Source of the DNA: Chromatiaceae bacterium
GTDB taxonomy: Bacteria > Pseudomonadota > Gammaproteobacteria > Chromatiales > Chromatiaceae
DNA: 64,000 nucleotides
NCBI GenBank assembly: GCA_019356535.1
Contig: CP037918.1
Span: 2,382,501 to 2,446,500, forward strand
Reading direction: 5' to 3'
Of this stretch, positions 8,534 through 16,379 are shown in pieces. A model generated the notes under the pieces. That model worked only from the letters and a program-made list of their open reading frames with translations. It did no database searches and was not told the origin of the DNA. Position 1 is the stretch's first letter; every line of letters begins with the position of its first letter. Position numbers and translations under genes: made by a program.

Positions 8534-8893
8534 TCAGGAACAGCCGCCCTGCGAGCCGCAGGTGCCGCAACCGCCCCCCGTGGGTTGCAGGTTGTTGAAC
8601 ACGAAGCGCGCTTCGGCACCTTCGCCCACGAAGTCGATCTCGACCCCACGGATGTGTTCCAGGGTGGCCGGATCGACGATCACCTTGACGCCCTCGTACT
8701 CGCGCACCCGGTCGTCGTCGTTGAGCTGGTCGGTGAAGGTCATGCCGAAACTCACGCCGCTGCAACCGCCGGGCGTGGCAAACACGCGGATGCCCTCGAC
8801 ATTGTCCTCGACCTGCCCCATCAGCTCGGCCATCTTGTCCTGCGCGGGCGGAGTCAGGGACAGTTCGGAATCAGTCAGTGCTGCAGCGCTCAT
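8534..8893 (-). CDS. A-type Fe-S carrier paralogue with cysteine-rich tail
   Basis: Second HesB/IscA-fold protein in the window, 119 residues from the ATG at 8893, which follows a GAGG ribosome site at good spacing; upstream in-frame codons are not conserved. The first cysteine motif is GGCSGVSFGMTF and the C-terminal pair is in GGGCGTCGSQGGCS. The usual ending is CGCGESF, so the pair here is C-G-T-C and a fourth cysteine is added at the very end. The A-type fold is clear, but the altered tail suggests a specialised partner or cluster. It could be an alternative carrier for a sulfur-metabolism or nitrogen enzyme; that is speculation. A TACAAT -10-like hexamer lies about 45 nt upstream of the start. 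Confidence 0.85.
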   Translation of the reverse strand: MSAAALTDSELSLTPPAQDKMAELMGQVEDNVEGIRVFATPGGCSGVSFGMTFTDQLNDDDRVREYEGVKVIVDPATLEHIRGVEIDFVGEGAEARFVFNNLQPTGGGCGTCGSQGGCS

Positions 8894-8989
8894 CGCTATT
8901 ACCTCGGGAAGCCAGTGGAAACCGGTCCCAATTGTAGCACCCCCGCCGAGCAGCAAAACCCGCAACGAGCCAAGGCAAAGCCATCGTCG

Positions 8990-9484
8990 TCACAGCCTGC
9001 GCCGCGCGCGCAGGCCATAGAGATGCCGCTCGGCATCCACCAGGTGCTGGCCCCAGTGCCGGCGGTAGCCGCTGCCCCAGCTGCGCAGGGTCGGCAGAGC
9101 AGTGTGTTCCTGGTCCAGTCGGTCCAGGCCGGCCTTCAACTCCCAGTAGATGTCGGCCAGGTCATCGGCCAGGCTACCGCTCTGCTCCTGCCAGTCGCGA
9201 CCCACGTCGAACTCGGTCCAGTAGCTGTCGAGTTCGCCAAGCGCCTGGCGCAGACGGGAAAACAGGGCAAAACGGCAGTCCGGGTCGATGTCCGAGAGCA
9301 GGTCATCGGCCTCTCCGGGATCGTCCAGGGCCTCGATAGCGGCGTGCAGTCGCGGCAGCAGGCGCGCCAGCTTCGCCAGGAAAGCGACAGAGTCGGCCTC
9401 CGGCGCCTTGTCGAACTCCTCGACAAAGGCGCAGTACTCCCGCGCGATGCGGGTCAGGTGCCCGACGGATTCGACTGGAGACAT
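8990..9484 (-). CDS. DUF5063 family protein
   Basis: Uncharacterised cytoplasmic, mostly helical acidic protein of 164 residues. The start at 9484 is supported by a GGGAGGGA ribosome site; a longer frame upstream would run through the rubredoxin gene and is artefactual. Visible features are the REYCAFVEEF helix, LPRLHAAIEALDD, SDIDPDCRFALFSRLRQAL and the C-terminal GYRRHWGQHLVDAERHLYGL. No catalytic motif is recognisable. It lies between rubredoxin and the second A-type carrier on the same strand, about 100 nt from each. Confidence 0.75.
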   Translation of the reverse strand: MSPVESVGHLTRIAREYCAFVEEFDKAPEADSVAFLAKLARLLPRLHAAIEALDDPGEADDLLSDIDPDCRFALFSRLRQALGELDSYWTEFDVGRDWQEQSGSLADDLADIYWELKAGLDRLDQEHTALPTLRSWGSGYRRHWGQHLVDAERHLYGLRARRRL

Positions 9485-9588
9485 GGTCCCTCCCCGGCCC
9501 GGCGTCCCGGCGCCATTTGACATTGCACTGCCTGAGTGTAGACCAGAATCCCCGCGCCACGGCAACGCCCGGCCGCCGGGCACGAGCG

Positions 9589-9753
9589 TCAGATCTCCAT
9601 CATCTCGAAGTCTTCCTTGCCGGCCCCGCATTCCGGACATCGCCAGTTGATCGGCACATCTTCCCAACGGGTTCCAGGCGGAATGCCCTCGTCGGGCACC
9701 CCCTTGGCCTCGTCGTAGATATAGCCACAGATCACGCACATGTAGACTTTCAT
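9589..9753 (-). CDS. Rubredoxin
   Basis: A 54-residue small electron carrier with one Fe(Cys)4 site. The two ligand pairs are plain: CVICGY near residue 6 and CPECGAGK near residue 39, with the conserved [18 protein letters not shown] and W in between. The ATG at 9753 has a GGAGGA ribosome site. It lies back-to-back with thiD, 66 nt apart. It likely feeds electrons to alkane hydroxylases, oxygen or NO reductases, or other oxidoreductases; no partner is adjacent. Confidence 0.93.
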   Translation of the reverse strand: MKVYMCVICGYIYDEAKGVPDEGIPPGTRWEDVPINWRCPECGAGKEDFEMMEI

Positions 9754-9819
9754 CGAGCTCTCCTCCCGTGCAGGTCATTCTGCCAGAAGCCGCGATCGAC
9801 GATGTTGTAGCATGCGCGC

Positions 9820-10599
9820 ATGGAAGAGCGTCCCATCGTGTTGTTCATCGGCGGCCACGACCCCAGCGGCGGCGCCGGCATCCAGGCCGACATCGAGACA
9901 GCCCAGGCGCTGGGCTGCCGCGCCACCAGCCTGATCACCTGCCTGACCACCCAGGACAGCACCAATGTGCGCGCCCTGCACATCCAGCCAGTCGAAGATC
10001 TGCTGGGGCAACTGGACTGCCTGCTCTCCGACATGCGCCCGCAGGCGATCAAGATCGGTCTGCTGGGCAGCGCCGAGGTGATCCCGCCGCTGGCCGAACG
10101 CCTGGCCACGCTGGCCGTATCCCTGGTGCTCGACCCGGTGCTGGCCGCCGGCGGCGGCCAGCGCCTGGCGGACGAGCGCCTGGTCGCGGCCATCCGCCGC
10201 CACCTGCTGCCGCTGACCACCCTGCTCACGCCCAACCGGGCCGAAGCCCGGCGACTGGCCATGACCGCCGAACCCGATACCGCGGCCCGCGAGCTGCTGG
10301 GCTTGGGGGCGGGAGCAGTCCTGCTCACCGGTGCCGACGAGGCACGTGGCGACCAGGTGATCAACCGCCTGTTCCAAGAGGCAGGCGAACAGGACTTCAA
10401 CTGGCCGCTGCTGCCCCACACCTACCACGGCTCGGGCTGCACCCTGGCCGCGGCCTGTGCCTGCGGCCTGGCGCGGGGCGGTGATCTCGCCCCCGTGGTC
10501 GAACAGGCTCAGGCCTGGACCTGGCAGACACTTGCACACGCCGAACACCCCGGCGACGGCCAGTGGCTGCCGCGCCGCTTGCCGGAGACAGAGAAGTGA
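9820..10599 (+). CDS. thiD: Hydroxymethylpyrimidine/phosphomethylpyrimidine kinase
   Basis: Thiamine synthesis: phosphorylates HMP and HMP-P to HMP-PP. The 259-residue ribokinase-fold protein has GGHDPSGGAGIQADIET at the N-terminus, TCLTTQDS, KIGLLGS, LDPVLAAGGG, LLTPNRAEA and the C-terminal anion-hole GSGCTLAAACACGLA. There is no TPP riboswitch signature in the 66 nt upstream, so control is unlike the usual THI-box thi operons. It overlaps thiE by a GTGA junction. Confidence 0.95.
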   Translation: MEERPIVLFIGGHDPSGGAGIQADIETAQALGCRATSLITCLTTQDSTNVRALHIQPVEDLLGQLDCLLSDMRPQAIKIGLLGSAEVIPPLAERLATLAVSLVLDPVLAAGGGQRLADERLVAAIRRHLLPLTTLLTPNRAEARRLAMTAEPDTAARELLGLGAGAVLLTGADEARGDQVINRLFQEAGEQDFNWPLLPHTYHGSGCTLAAACACGLARGGDLAPVVEQAQAWTWQTLAHAEHPGDGQWLPRRLPETEK

Positions 10600-11249
10600 A
10601 GACGCTGCGCGGCTTCCCCTTCCAGGGGCTCTATGCCATCACCGATCACACCTTGTGCGGCGATCGCCTGACCGAACGGGTAGCCCAGGCCATCGCCGGC
10701 GGTGCGCGGGTGATCCAGTACCGTGACAAGACCCGGGATCACGCACGCCGGCGCGCCGAGGCCGAAGCCCTGCTGGCGCTGTGCCGCGCACACGGGGTGC
10801 CCCTGCTGATCAACGACGATGTCGCCCTGGCCACGACTATCGGCGCCGACGGGGTGCACATCGGCCGCGAGGACGGCGCCTTGGCCGACGCCCGCGCCGC
10901 CCTGGGGCCACAGGCCATCATCGGTGTCTCCTGCTACGATCGCTTCGACCTCGCCGAACAGGCGGTCGCGGCAGGCGCCGACTACGTCGCCTTCGGGCGC
11001 TTCTTCCCCTCGCGCAGCAAACCGCAGGCAGTACAGGCGCATCCCGAGCTGCTGCAGCGGGCGCGCCGCGAATTGCCCTGCCCCTTGGTTGCGATCGGGG
11101 GGATTACTGCGCAGAATGGCCGGTCATTGATCGAGGCCGGCGCCGACCTGCTGGCAGTGATCGCCGGGGTGTTCGGCCACCCCGATGTCACCGCCGCGGC
11201 ACAGCGCATCGGCCAGTTGTTCCAGACCCATTCGGAGATCACCGCATGA
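10596..11249 (+). CDS. thiE: Thiamine-phosphate synthase
   Basis: Joins HMP-PP and hydroxyethylthiazole phosphate to thiamine phosphate. From the GTG at 10596, which overlaps the thiD stop, the protein has 217 residues. It shows GLYAITD, the pyrophosphate site [31 protein letters not shown] and the C-terminal [10 protein letters not shown]. An in-frame GTG at 10563 is inside thiD and is less likely. It overlaps hemL by ATGA. Confidence 0.94.
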   Translation: MKTLRGFPFQGLYAITDHTLCGDRLTERVAQAIAGGARVIQYRDKTRDHARRRAEAEALLALCRAHGVPLLINDDVALATTIGADGVHIGREDGALADARAALGPQAIIGVSCYDRFDLAEQAVAAGADYVAFGRFFPSRSKPQAVQAHPELLQRARRELPCPLVAIGGITAQNGRSLIEAGADLLAVIAGVFGHPDVTAAAQRIGQLFQTHSEITA

Positions 11250-12529
11250 GCGACGCCAGCCAGCGCTTCCAGCACGCCCAGCAACACATCCCTGGCGGGG
11301 TGAACTCCCCCGTACGCGCCTTCAAGGGGGTGGGCGGCGAGCCGGTGTTCATCGACCACGCCAGCGGCGCCTACATCTTCGACCCGGACGGTCGGCGCTA
11401 CATCGACTACGTGGGGTCCTGGGGGCCGATGATCCTTGGCCACGCCCACCCCGAGGTGCTGGCGGCCGTCGAAGAGACTGCGCGCCGCGGCCTGTCCTTC
11501 GGTGCGCCGACCGAGATCGAGACGCGCATGGCCGACAAGGTGTGCGAGCTGGTGCCCTCGATCGACCTGGTGCGCATGGTGTCCTCGGGCACCGAGGCTA
11601 CCATGTCGGCAATTCGCCTGGCGCGCGGCTTCACCGGGCGCGACCACATCGTCAAGTTCGAGGGCTGCTACCACGGGCATTCCGATTCGCTGCTGGTGAA
11701 GGCCGGTTCGGGCGCGCTCACCCTGGGCGAACCCTCCTCGCCCGGGGTGCCGGCGGCGCTGGCCGAACTGACCCTCACCCTGCGCTACAACGACGCCGAG
11801 CAGGTACGCCAAGTATTCGCCGAGATGGGCGAACGCATCGCCTGCATCATCGTCGAGCCGGTGGCCGGCAACATGAACTGCATCCCTCCGGTACCGGGTT
11901 TCCTGGAGACCCTGCGCGAGGTCTGCGACCAGTATGGCAGTGTGCTCATCTTCGACGAGGTGATGACCGGCTTCCGCGTGGCCCTCGGCGGCGCCCAGGG
12001 GCACTACGGCATCCGTCCCGACCTGACCACCCTGGGCAAGGTGCTCGGCGGCGGCATGCCGGTGGGCGCCTTCGGCGGACGCCGCGACATCATGGAGCAC
12101 ATCGCCCCGCTCGGCCCGGTCTATCAGGCTGGCACCCTGTCGGGCAACCCGGTGGCCATGGCTGCCGGGCTCCAGACCCTGGAACTGATCTCCACGCCCG
12201 GCTTCCACGAGGCCCTGGCCGGCAAGGTCGAACGTCTGACAGACGGCATCCTGGAGGCCGCGCGCGCGGCCGGGGTCGCGATGACCGCCAACCGCGTGGG
12301 CGGCATGTTCGGCCTGTTCTTCACCGAGGCCGACCAGGTCACCGACTTTGCCGGTGCCACTGCCTGCGACCAGGAGCGCTTCCGCCGCTTCTTCCACGGC
12401 ATGCTCGAAGAAGGCGTGTACCTGGCGCCCTCGGCCTTCGAAGCCGGCTTCGTCTCCTCGGCGCACAGCGACGAGGACCTGCAGGCAACCATCGACGCGG
12501 CTGGCCGCGTGCTCTCCCGGCTGGCTTGA
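11246..12529 (+). CDS. hemL: Glutamate-1-semialdehyde 2,1-aminomutase
   Basis: PLP enzyme that forms 5-aminolevulinate from glutamate semialdehyde, the C5 route into haem. The 427-residue protein has [33 protein letters not shown], the PLP site [16 protein letters not shown], and the lysine in [17 protein letters not shown]. It is coupled by overlap to thiE upstream and to the dedA-like gene downstream. The pairing thiD-thiE-hemL is common in gammaproteobacteria. Confidence 0.96.
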   Translation: MSDASQRFQHAQQHIPGGVNSPVRAFKGVGGEPVFIDHASGAYIFDPDGRRYIDYVGSWGPMILGHAHPEVLAAVEETARRGLSFGAPTEIETRMADKVCELVPSIDLVRMVSSGTEATMSAIRLARGFTGRDHIVKFEGCYHGHSDSLLVKAGSGALTLGEPSSPGVPAALAELTLTLRYNDAEQVRQVFAEMGERIACIIVEPVAGNMNCIPPVPGFLETLREVCDQYGSVLIFDEVMTGFRVALGGAQGHYGIRPDLTTLGKVLGGGMPVGAFGGRRDIMEHIAPLGPVYQAGTLSGNPVAMAAGLQTLELISTPGFHEALAGKVERLTDGILEAARAAGVAMTANRVGGMFGLFFTEADQVTDFAGATACDQERFRRFFHGMLEEGVYLAPSAFEAGFVSSAHSDEDLQATIDAAGRVLSRLA

Positions 12530-13125
12530 TCGACTCGCTCGCCCCCCTGCTCGACTGGGTCGCCCGGCATCCCGAGTACGCCGGCTGGGTGATCTTCGGC
12601 ATGGCCTTCGCCGAGTCGCTGGCCATCATCGGCATACTGGTGCCGGGGGTGGTGATCCTGTTCGGCGCGGGCACCCTGATCGGCTCGGGCGTGCTCGAAT
12701 TCTGGCCGATGTTCGCCTGGGCGGTAGCTGGCGCGATACTCGGCGACGGCATCAGCTACGCCATCGGTCGCCATTTCGACTACCTGGCCGAGCGCTGGCG
12801 CTGGTTCCGACTGCACCCCGACCACCTCGAGCGGGCCCACCGCTTCTTTGTGCAATGGGGCGACGTAAGCGTCGTACTGGGCCGCTTCTTCGGCCCCATC
12901 CGCGCCCTGGTGCCCCTGGTCGCCGGCCTGATGGACATGCCGCCGAGGCGTTTCTACCTGGCCAATGTGCTCTCGGCCCTGGCTTGGGCCCCTGCCTACC
13001 TGCTGCCCGGCATGCTGGTGGGCGAGGCAGTGGATGAAGGCAACTGGACCCGGGTGGGCATCGCCGGCGCCGGCCTGGCCCTGGTGCTCGGCCTGCTGTT
13101 CCTGCTGCGCAAGCGTTTCACATGA
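12526..13125 (+). CDS. DedA-family membrane protein (TTG start)
   Basis: Inner-membrane DedA/SNARE-associated family protein, members of which flip undecaprenyl phosphate or phosphatidylethanolamine. The 199 residues include the motif [20 protein letters not shown], the [12 protein letters not shown] segment and [21 protein letters not shown] with the essential arginines. No ATG or GTG exists near the expected N-terminus. The likely start is TTG 12526, which overlaps the hemL stop as TTGA, so translation probably depends on coupling. It ends in ATGA with the phosphatase gene. Confidence 0.85.
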   Translation: MIDSLAPLLDWVARHPEYAGWVIFGMAFAESLAIIGILVPGVVILFGAGTLIGSGVLEFWPMFAWAVAGAILGDGISYAIGRHFDYLAERWRWFRLHPDHLERAHRFFVQWGDVSVVLGRFFGPIRALVPLVAGLMDMPPRRFYLANVLSALAWAPAYLLPGMLVGEAVDEGNWTRVGIAGAGLALVLGLLFLLRKRFT

Positions 13126-13730
13126 GCACTACCCTCCTCGACTACCTGCGCCATGGCCTGCCGGAGGGCGGTAGCCGCTACCGTGGCCACGGTGTCGACG
13201 ACCCGCTGAGCGAGGCCGGCTGGGCGCAGATGCGTACCACCACCGCCGCGCTCGGCGGCTGGCAGGCGGTCATCAGCTCTCCGCTGGCCCGCTGCGCAGC
13301 CTTTGCGCAATGGCTGGCCGAGGCACACGATCTGCCACTGCACATCGACGAGGACCTGCGCGAAGTGGGCTTCGGCGACTGGGAAGGGCGCACCCGCGCC
13401 GAACTACTGGCCGAACGCGCCGACGAGTACCACGCCTTCTACGCCGACCCGGTACACAATCGTCCCGCCGGCGCCGAACCACTGGCAGCCTTCGGCAGCC
13501 GGGTGGCCGCAGCCTTCGAGCGCATCGCCGCCCGCCACGCCGGACAACGGGTGCTGGTGGTCGCGCACGCCGGAGTGATCCGCGCGACCCTGGGCCACGT
13601 GCTCGCCGCCCCGCCCGCCAACTGGTATCGTGCCACGGTGGACAATGCCGCGATCAGCCGCTTCGCCCACGACGGCAAAGGCGCACGACTGGTCTGGCAC
13701 AACTGGCGCCCACCGGAGGTTTCCTCGTGA
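13122..13730 (+). CDS. Histidine phosphatase family protein
   Basis: Branch-1 histidine phosphatase (phosphoglycerate-mutase fold), 202 residues. The catalytic LRHG is at about residues 9-12, the second-half VVAHAGVIR holds the second histidine, and the acid pair lies in DLREVGFGDWEG. Similar proteins act as alpha-ribazole phosphatase (CobC) or as general sugar-phosphate phosphatases. No cobalamin genes are nearby, so I do not assign a substrate. It is coupled at both ends (ATGA upstream, GTGA downstream). Confidence 0.85.
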   Translation: MSTTLLDYLRHGLPEGGSRYRGHGVDDPLSEAGWAQMRTTTAALGGWQAVISSPLARCAAFAQWLAEAHDLPLHIDEDLREVGFGDWEGRTRAELLAERADEYHAFYADPVHNRPAGAEPLAAFGSRVAAAFERIAARHAGQRVLVVAHAGVIRATLGHVLAAPPANWYRATVDNAAISRFAHDGKGARLVWHNWRPPEVSS

Positions 13731-14272
13731 ACATGGTCCGCGTGCTGTTCAAACTGCTGCTCCTGCTCGCCGTGCTGTTCATGGGCATCGGCCTGCTCCT
13801 GCCCGACCGGGCGCGGGTGGAGCGCGAGATCCTCATCGACGCCCCGCCGGAACAGGTGTATCCCCTGATCGCCGACCTGCGCCAGTTCCAGCGTTGGTCG
13901 CCCTGGCGGCGGCACGGGGTGGGCACCCGCTTTCACTTCTCGGAACCGGCCAGCGGGCCGGGCGCCACCCTGAGCTGGGACAGCGGCGAAGAAGGCACGG
14001 CCGGCAGCATGACCATCGAAGAGACCCTGCCTCCGCGGCGCATCTTCATGCGCCTGCGCTTCAGTGAGGAACGCGAGGCGCAGATCGGCTTTTTGATCGA
14101 TCCGATCGAGCCCGACCGCAGCCGGGTGCGCTGGCAGTTCGAGACGGCCTTCGGCCACGACATCTTCGGCCGCTACGTGGGCCTGATGCTCGACGGCATG
14201 CTGGGCCCGGACTACGAGGCCGGCCTGCGCGATCTCAAGCGCCTGGCCGAGGAGACGCACGACAATGACTGA
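13727..14272 (+). CDS. SRPBCC/polyketide-cyclase-like protein with N-terminal anchor
   Basis: 181-residue protein with one N-terminal hydrophobic helix (MVRVLFKLLLLLAVLFMGIG) followed by a START/SRPBCC ligand-binding fold (REILIDAPPEQVYPLIADL, QRWSPWRRHG). Ligand and function are unknown. The GTG at 13727 is preferred because a GGAGG lies 8 nt upstream and it overlaps the phosphatase stop; an ATG two codons later is possible. It overlaps the MBL gene by 8 nt. Confidence 0.75.
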   Translation: MNMVRVLFKLLLLLAVLFMGIGLLLPDRARVEREILIDAPPEQVYPLIADLRQFQRWSPWRRHGVGTRFHFSEPASGPGATLSWDSGEEGTAGSMTIEETLPPRRIFMRLRFSEEREAQIGFLIDPIEPDRSRVRWQFETAFGHDIFGRYVGLMLDGMLGPDYEAGLRDLKRLAEETHDND

Positions 14273-15230
14273 TAAACTGTACGAACACATCGATGCCCAC
14301 ACCACCCTGATCGACTGCCGCCTCTACCGCCCGCAACTGGCAGCCTGTTACCTGATCGCCGATGGCGATGAGCTGGCACTGATCGACTGCGGCACGCGGC
14401 ACTCGGTGCCGCAGATCCTCGAGGCGATCGCCGCCACCGGGGCTCGCCCCGAGCAGGTGCGCTGGATCATCCCCACCCATGTGCACCTCGACCACGCCGG
14501 CGGTGCGGGCGTGCTCATGCAACACTGCCCGAACGCCACTCTGGTGACCCACCCGCGCGGGGTGCCGCACCTGGTCGATCCATCGAAACTGCAGGCCGGG
14601 GCCACCGCCGTGTATGGCGAAGCCGCCTTCGCGCGCGACTTCGGCGCACTCGAGCCCGTGCCCGAGGCACGCACCCTGGCCGCCACCGACGGTGAGCGCC
14701 TGGCGCTGGGCGGGCGTGAACTGCTGTTCGTGCACACCCCCGGCCATGCCAATCATCATGGCTGCATCCTGGACACGACCAGCGGCTATCTGTTCACCGG
14801 CGACACCTTCGGCCTGGGCTACCGCGAACTGGCGCAACCCTCGCCCTTCCTCGTCGCCACCACCACCCCGGTGGCTTTCGACCCCGATGCCTGGCTGAGC
14901 ACCCTGGAGCGTCTGCTGGCGCTCGACCCGCAGGCCGTCTGCCTCACTCACTATGGCTGCTACCCCCATCCGGCGGCACTGGCGCCCATGCTGCGCGAGA
15001 GCATCGAGGCGCACCGGCGCATCGCCCTGGAGGAAGAACCCCGGGGCGAGGCAGGCCGTGACCAGCGCCTGCGCGAGGCCGTCGGCCAGCTGCTGGTGGA
15101 GACCGCCGAGGCGCATACCGGACTGTCGCGCGAGACGGTCCACGAAGTGCTCGCCGGCGACATCGCACTCAACGCCCAGGGACTGGCGATCTGGCTGGCG
15201 CGACGCGCAAAGCGACGTGCTTCTTCATAG
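14265..15230 (+). CDS. MBL-fold metallo-hydrolase
   Basis: Metallo-beta-lactamase-fold hydrolase of 321 residues. The di-metal signature THVHLDHAGG is near residue 70, with later ligands in HTPGHANHHG and FTGDTFG, and a C-terminal histidine in CLTHYGCYPHP. A helical C-terminal extension follows from about residue 240. Members include thioesterases and glyoxalase-II-like enzymes; the substrate cannot be read from sequence. It is the last of the coupled genes; a separate promoter precedes the DAHP synthase gene. Confidence 0.85.
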   Translation: MTDKLYEHIDAHTTLIDCRLYRPQLAACYLIADGDELALIDCGTRHSVPQILEAIAATGARPEQVRWIIPTHVHLDHAGGAGVLMQHCPNATLVTHPRGVPHLVDPSKLQAGATAVYGEAAFARDFGALEPVPEARTLAATDGERLALGGRELLFVHTPGHANHHGCILDTTSGYLFTGDTFGLGYRELAQPSPFLVATTTPVAFDPDAWLSTLERLLALDPQAVCLTHYGCYPHPAALAPMLRESIEAHRRIALEEEPRGEAGRDQRLREAVGQLLVETAEAHTGLSRETVHEVLAGDIALNAQGLAIWLARRAKRRASS

Positions 15231-15263
15231 ACACGGGCCAATCCCTTCGTGGACATCACCACA

Positions 15264-15292
15264 TGGATGCCGGGGAAAGTGCCCCGTATAAT
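15264..15292 (+). promoter_or_regulatory. Candidate promoter of DAHP synthase gene
   Basis: A perfect TATAAT at 15287-15292 lies 25 nt before the ATG. The -35 position at 17-bp spacing reads TGGATG, only 3 of 6 matches. A GGGG...CCCC inverted repeat overlaps the spacer. Confidence 0.4.
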
Positions 15293-15316
15293 GGCCGACC
15301 TTCCAGGAATATCGCC

Positions 15317-16369
15317 ATGTACCAAACCGACGACCTGCGTATCCAGAGCATCACCGAAGTCTCGCCGCCCTCGGTGATCCACGAGCTGTTTCCCATCACC
15401 GAGGACGCGGCGGCGACCGTGGCCGAATCGCGCCAGGCCATCCACCGCATCCTGCGCGGCGAGGACGACCGTCTGCTGGTGGTCATCGGTCCTTGCTCTG
15501 TGCATGACCCCGCTTCGGCGATCGACTATGCGCAACGCCTGAAGGCCGTGCGCGACCACCTGATCGATGATCTCGAGATCGTGATGCGCGTCTATTTCGA
15601 GAAGCCGCGCACCACCGTGGGCTGGAAGGGCCTGATCAACGACCCGCACCTGAACGAGACCTTCGATATCAACGAGGGCCTGCGCCGTGGGCGCAAGCTG
15701 CTGCTCGACATCAACAAGCTGGGACTGCCGGCGGGCACCGAGTTCCTCGACCTGATCAGCCCGCAGTACATCGCCGACCTGATCGCCTGGGGGGCGATCG
15801 GCGCTCGCACCACCGAGAGCCAGGGGCACCGCGAACTGGCCTCCGGCCTATCCTGTCCCATCGGCTTCAAGAACGGCACCGACGGCACGGTACGCATCGC
15901 CATCGACGCCATGCGCGCCGCCGCGCGCCCGCACGTCTTCATGTCGCTCACCAAGAAGGGACACTCGGCCATCTTCCGCACCACCGGCAACGAGGACACT
16001 CACATCATCCTGCGCGGCGGCCAGCGGCCCAACTACGACCAGGAATCGGTTGCCGATGCCGCCGAGAAGATGCGTCAGGCCGGGCTGCGCGCCAACCTGA
16101 TGATCGATTTCAGCCATGCCAACAGCCGCAAGCAGCACGAGAAACAGATCGACGTGGCGCGCGACGTGGCCGGGCAGATCGCTCGCGGTAACCGTGACAT
16201 CATGGGCGCGATGATCGAGAGCCACCTGGTCGCTGGCCGCCAGGATCTGGTCCCCGGCCGCAAGCTGACCTACGGCCAGAGCATCACCGATGCCTGCATC
16301 TCCTGGGAGGATTCGGTGCCGGTGCTCGAGCAGCTCGCCGAGGCCGTGCGCGCACGCCGCGAGGCCTGA
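15317..16369 (+). CDS. 3-deoxy-7-phosphoheptulonate synthase (class I DAHPS)
   Basis: First committed step of the shikimate pathway: condenses phosphoenolpyruvate and erythrose-4-phosphate. The 350-residue protein is the AroF/G/H type. It has LLVVIGPCSVHDPASAIDYA, MRVYFEKPRTTVGWKGLINDP, GARTTESQGHRELASGLSCPIGFKNGTDG and the C-terminal YGQSITDACISW. The ATG at 15317 follows an AGGA and matches the usual N-terminus; an upstream GTG in frame is unlikely. Which aromatic amino acid inhibits it cannot be told by eye. It converges on spoT with only 10 nt between stops. Confidence 0.94.
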   Translation: MYQTDDLRIQSITEVSPPSVIHELFPITEDAAATVAESRQAIHRILRGEDDRLLVVIGPCSVHDPASAIDYAQRLKAVRDHLIDDLEIVMRVYFEKPRTTVGWKGLINDPHLNETFDINEGLRRGRKLLLDINKLGLPAGTEFLDLISPQYIADLIAWGAIGARTTESQGHRELASGLSCPIGFKNGTDGTVRIAIDAMRAAARPHVFMSLTKKGHSAIFRTTGNEDTHIILRGGQRPNYDQESVADAAEKMRQAGLRANLMIDFSHANSRKQHEKQIDVARDVAGQIARGNRDIMGAMIESHLVAGRQDLVPGRKLTYGQSITDACISWEDSVPVLEQLAEAVRARREA

Positions 16370-16379
16370 TTCCCGGCAC

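Noticed and set aside
9754..9819. TPP riboswitch before thiD
   Set aside because: The gap is only 66 nt and lacks THI-box sequence.
10982..12466. 494-residue minus-strand frame across hemL
   Set aside because: Antisense shadow of a fully conserved gene; no domains or ribosome site. The same applies to other long antisense frames, e.g. over anmK, spoT, argS, priA and merA.
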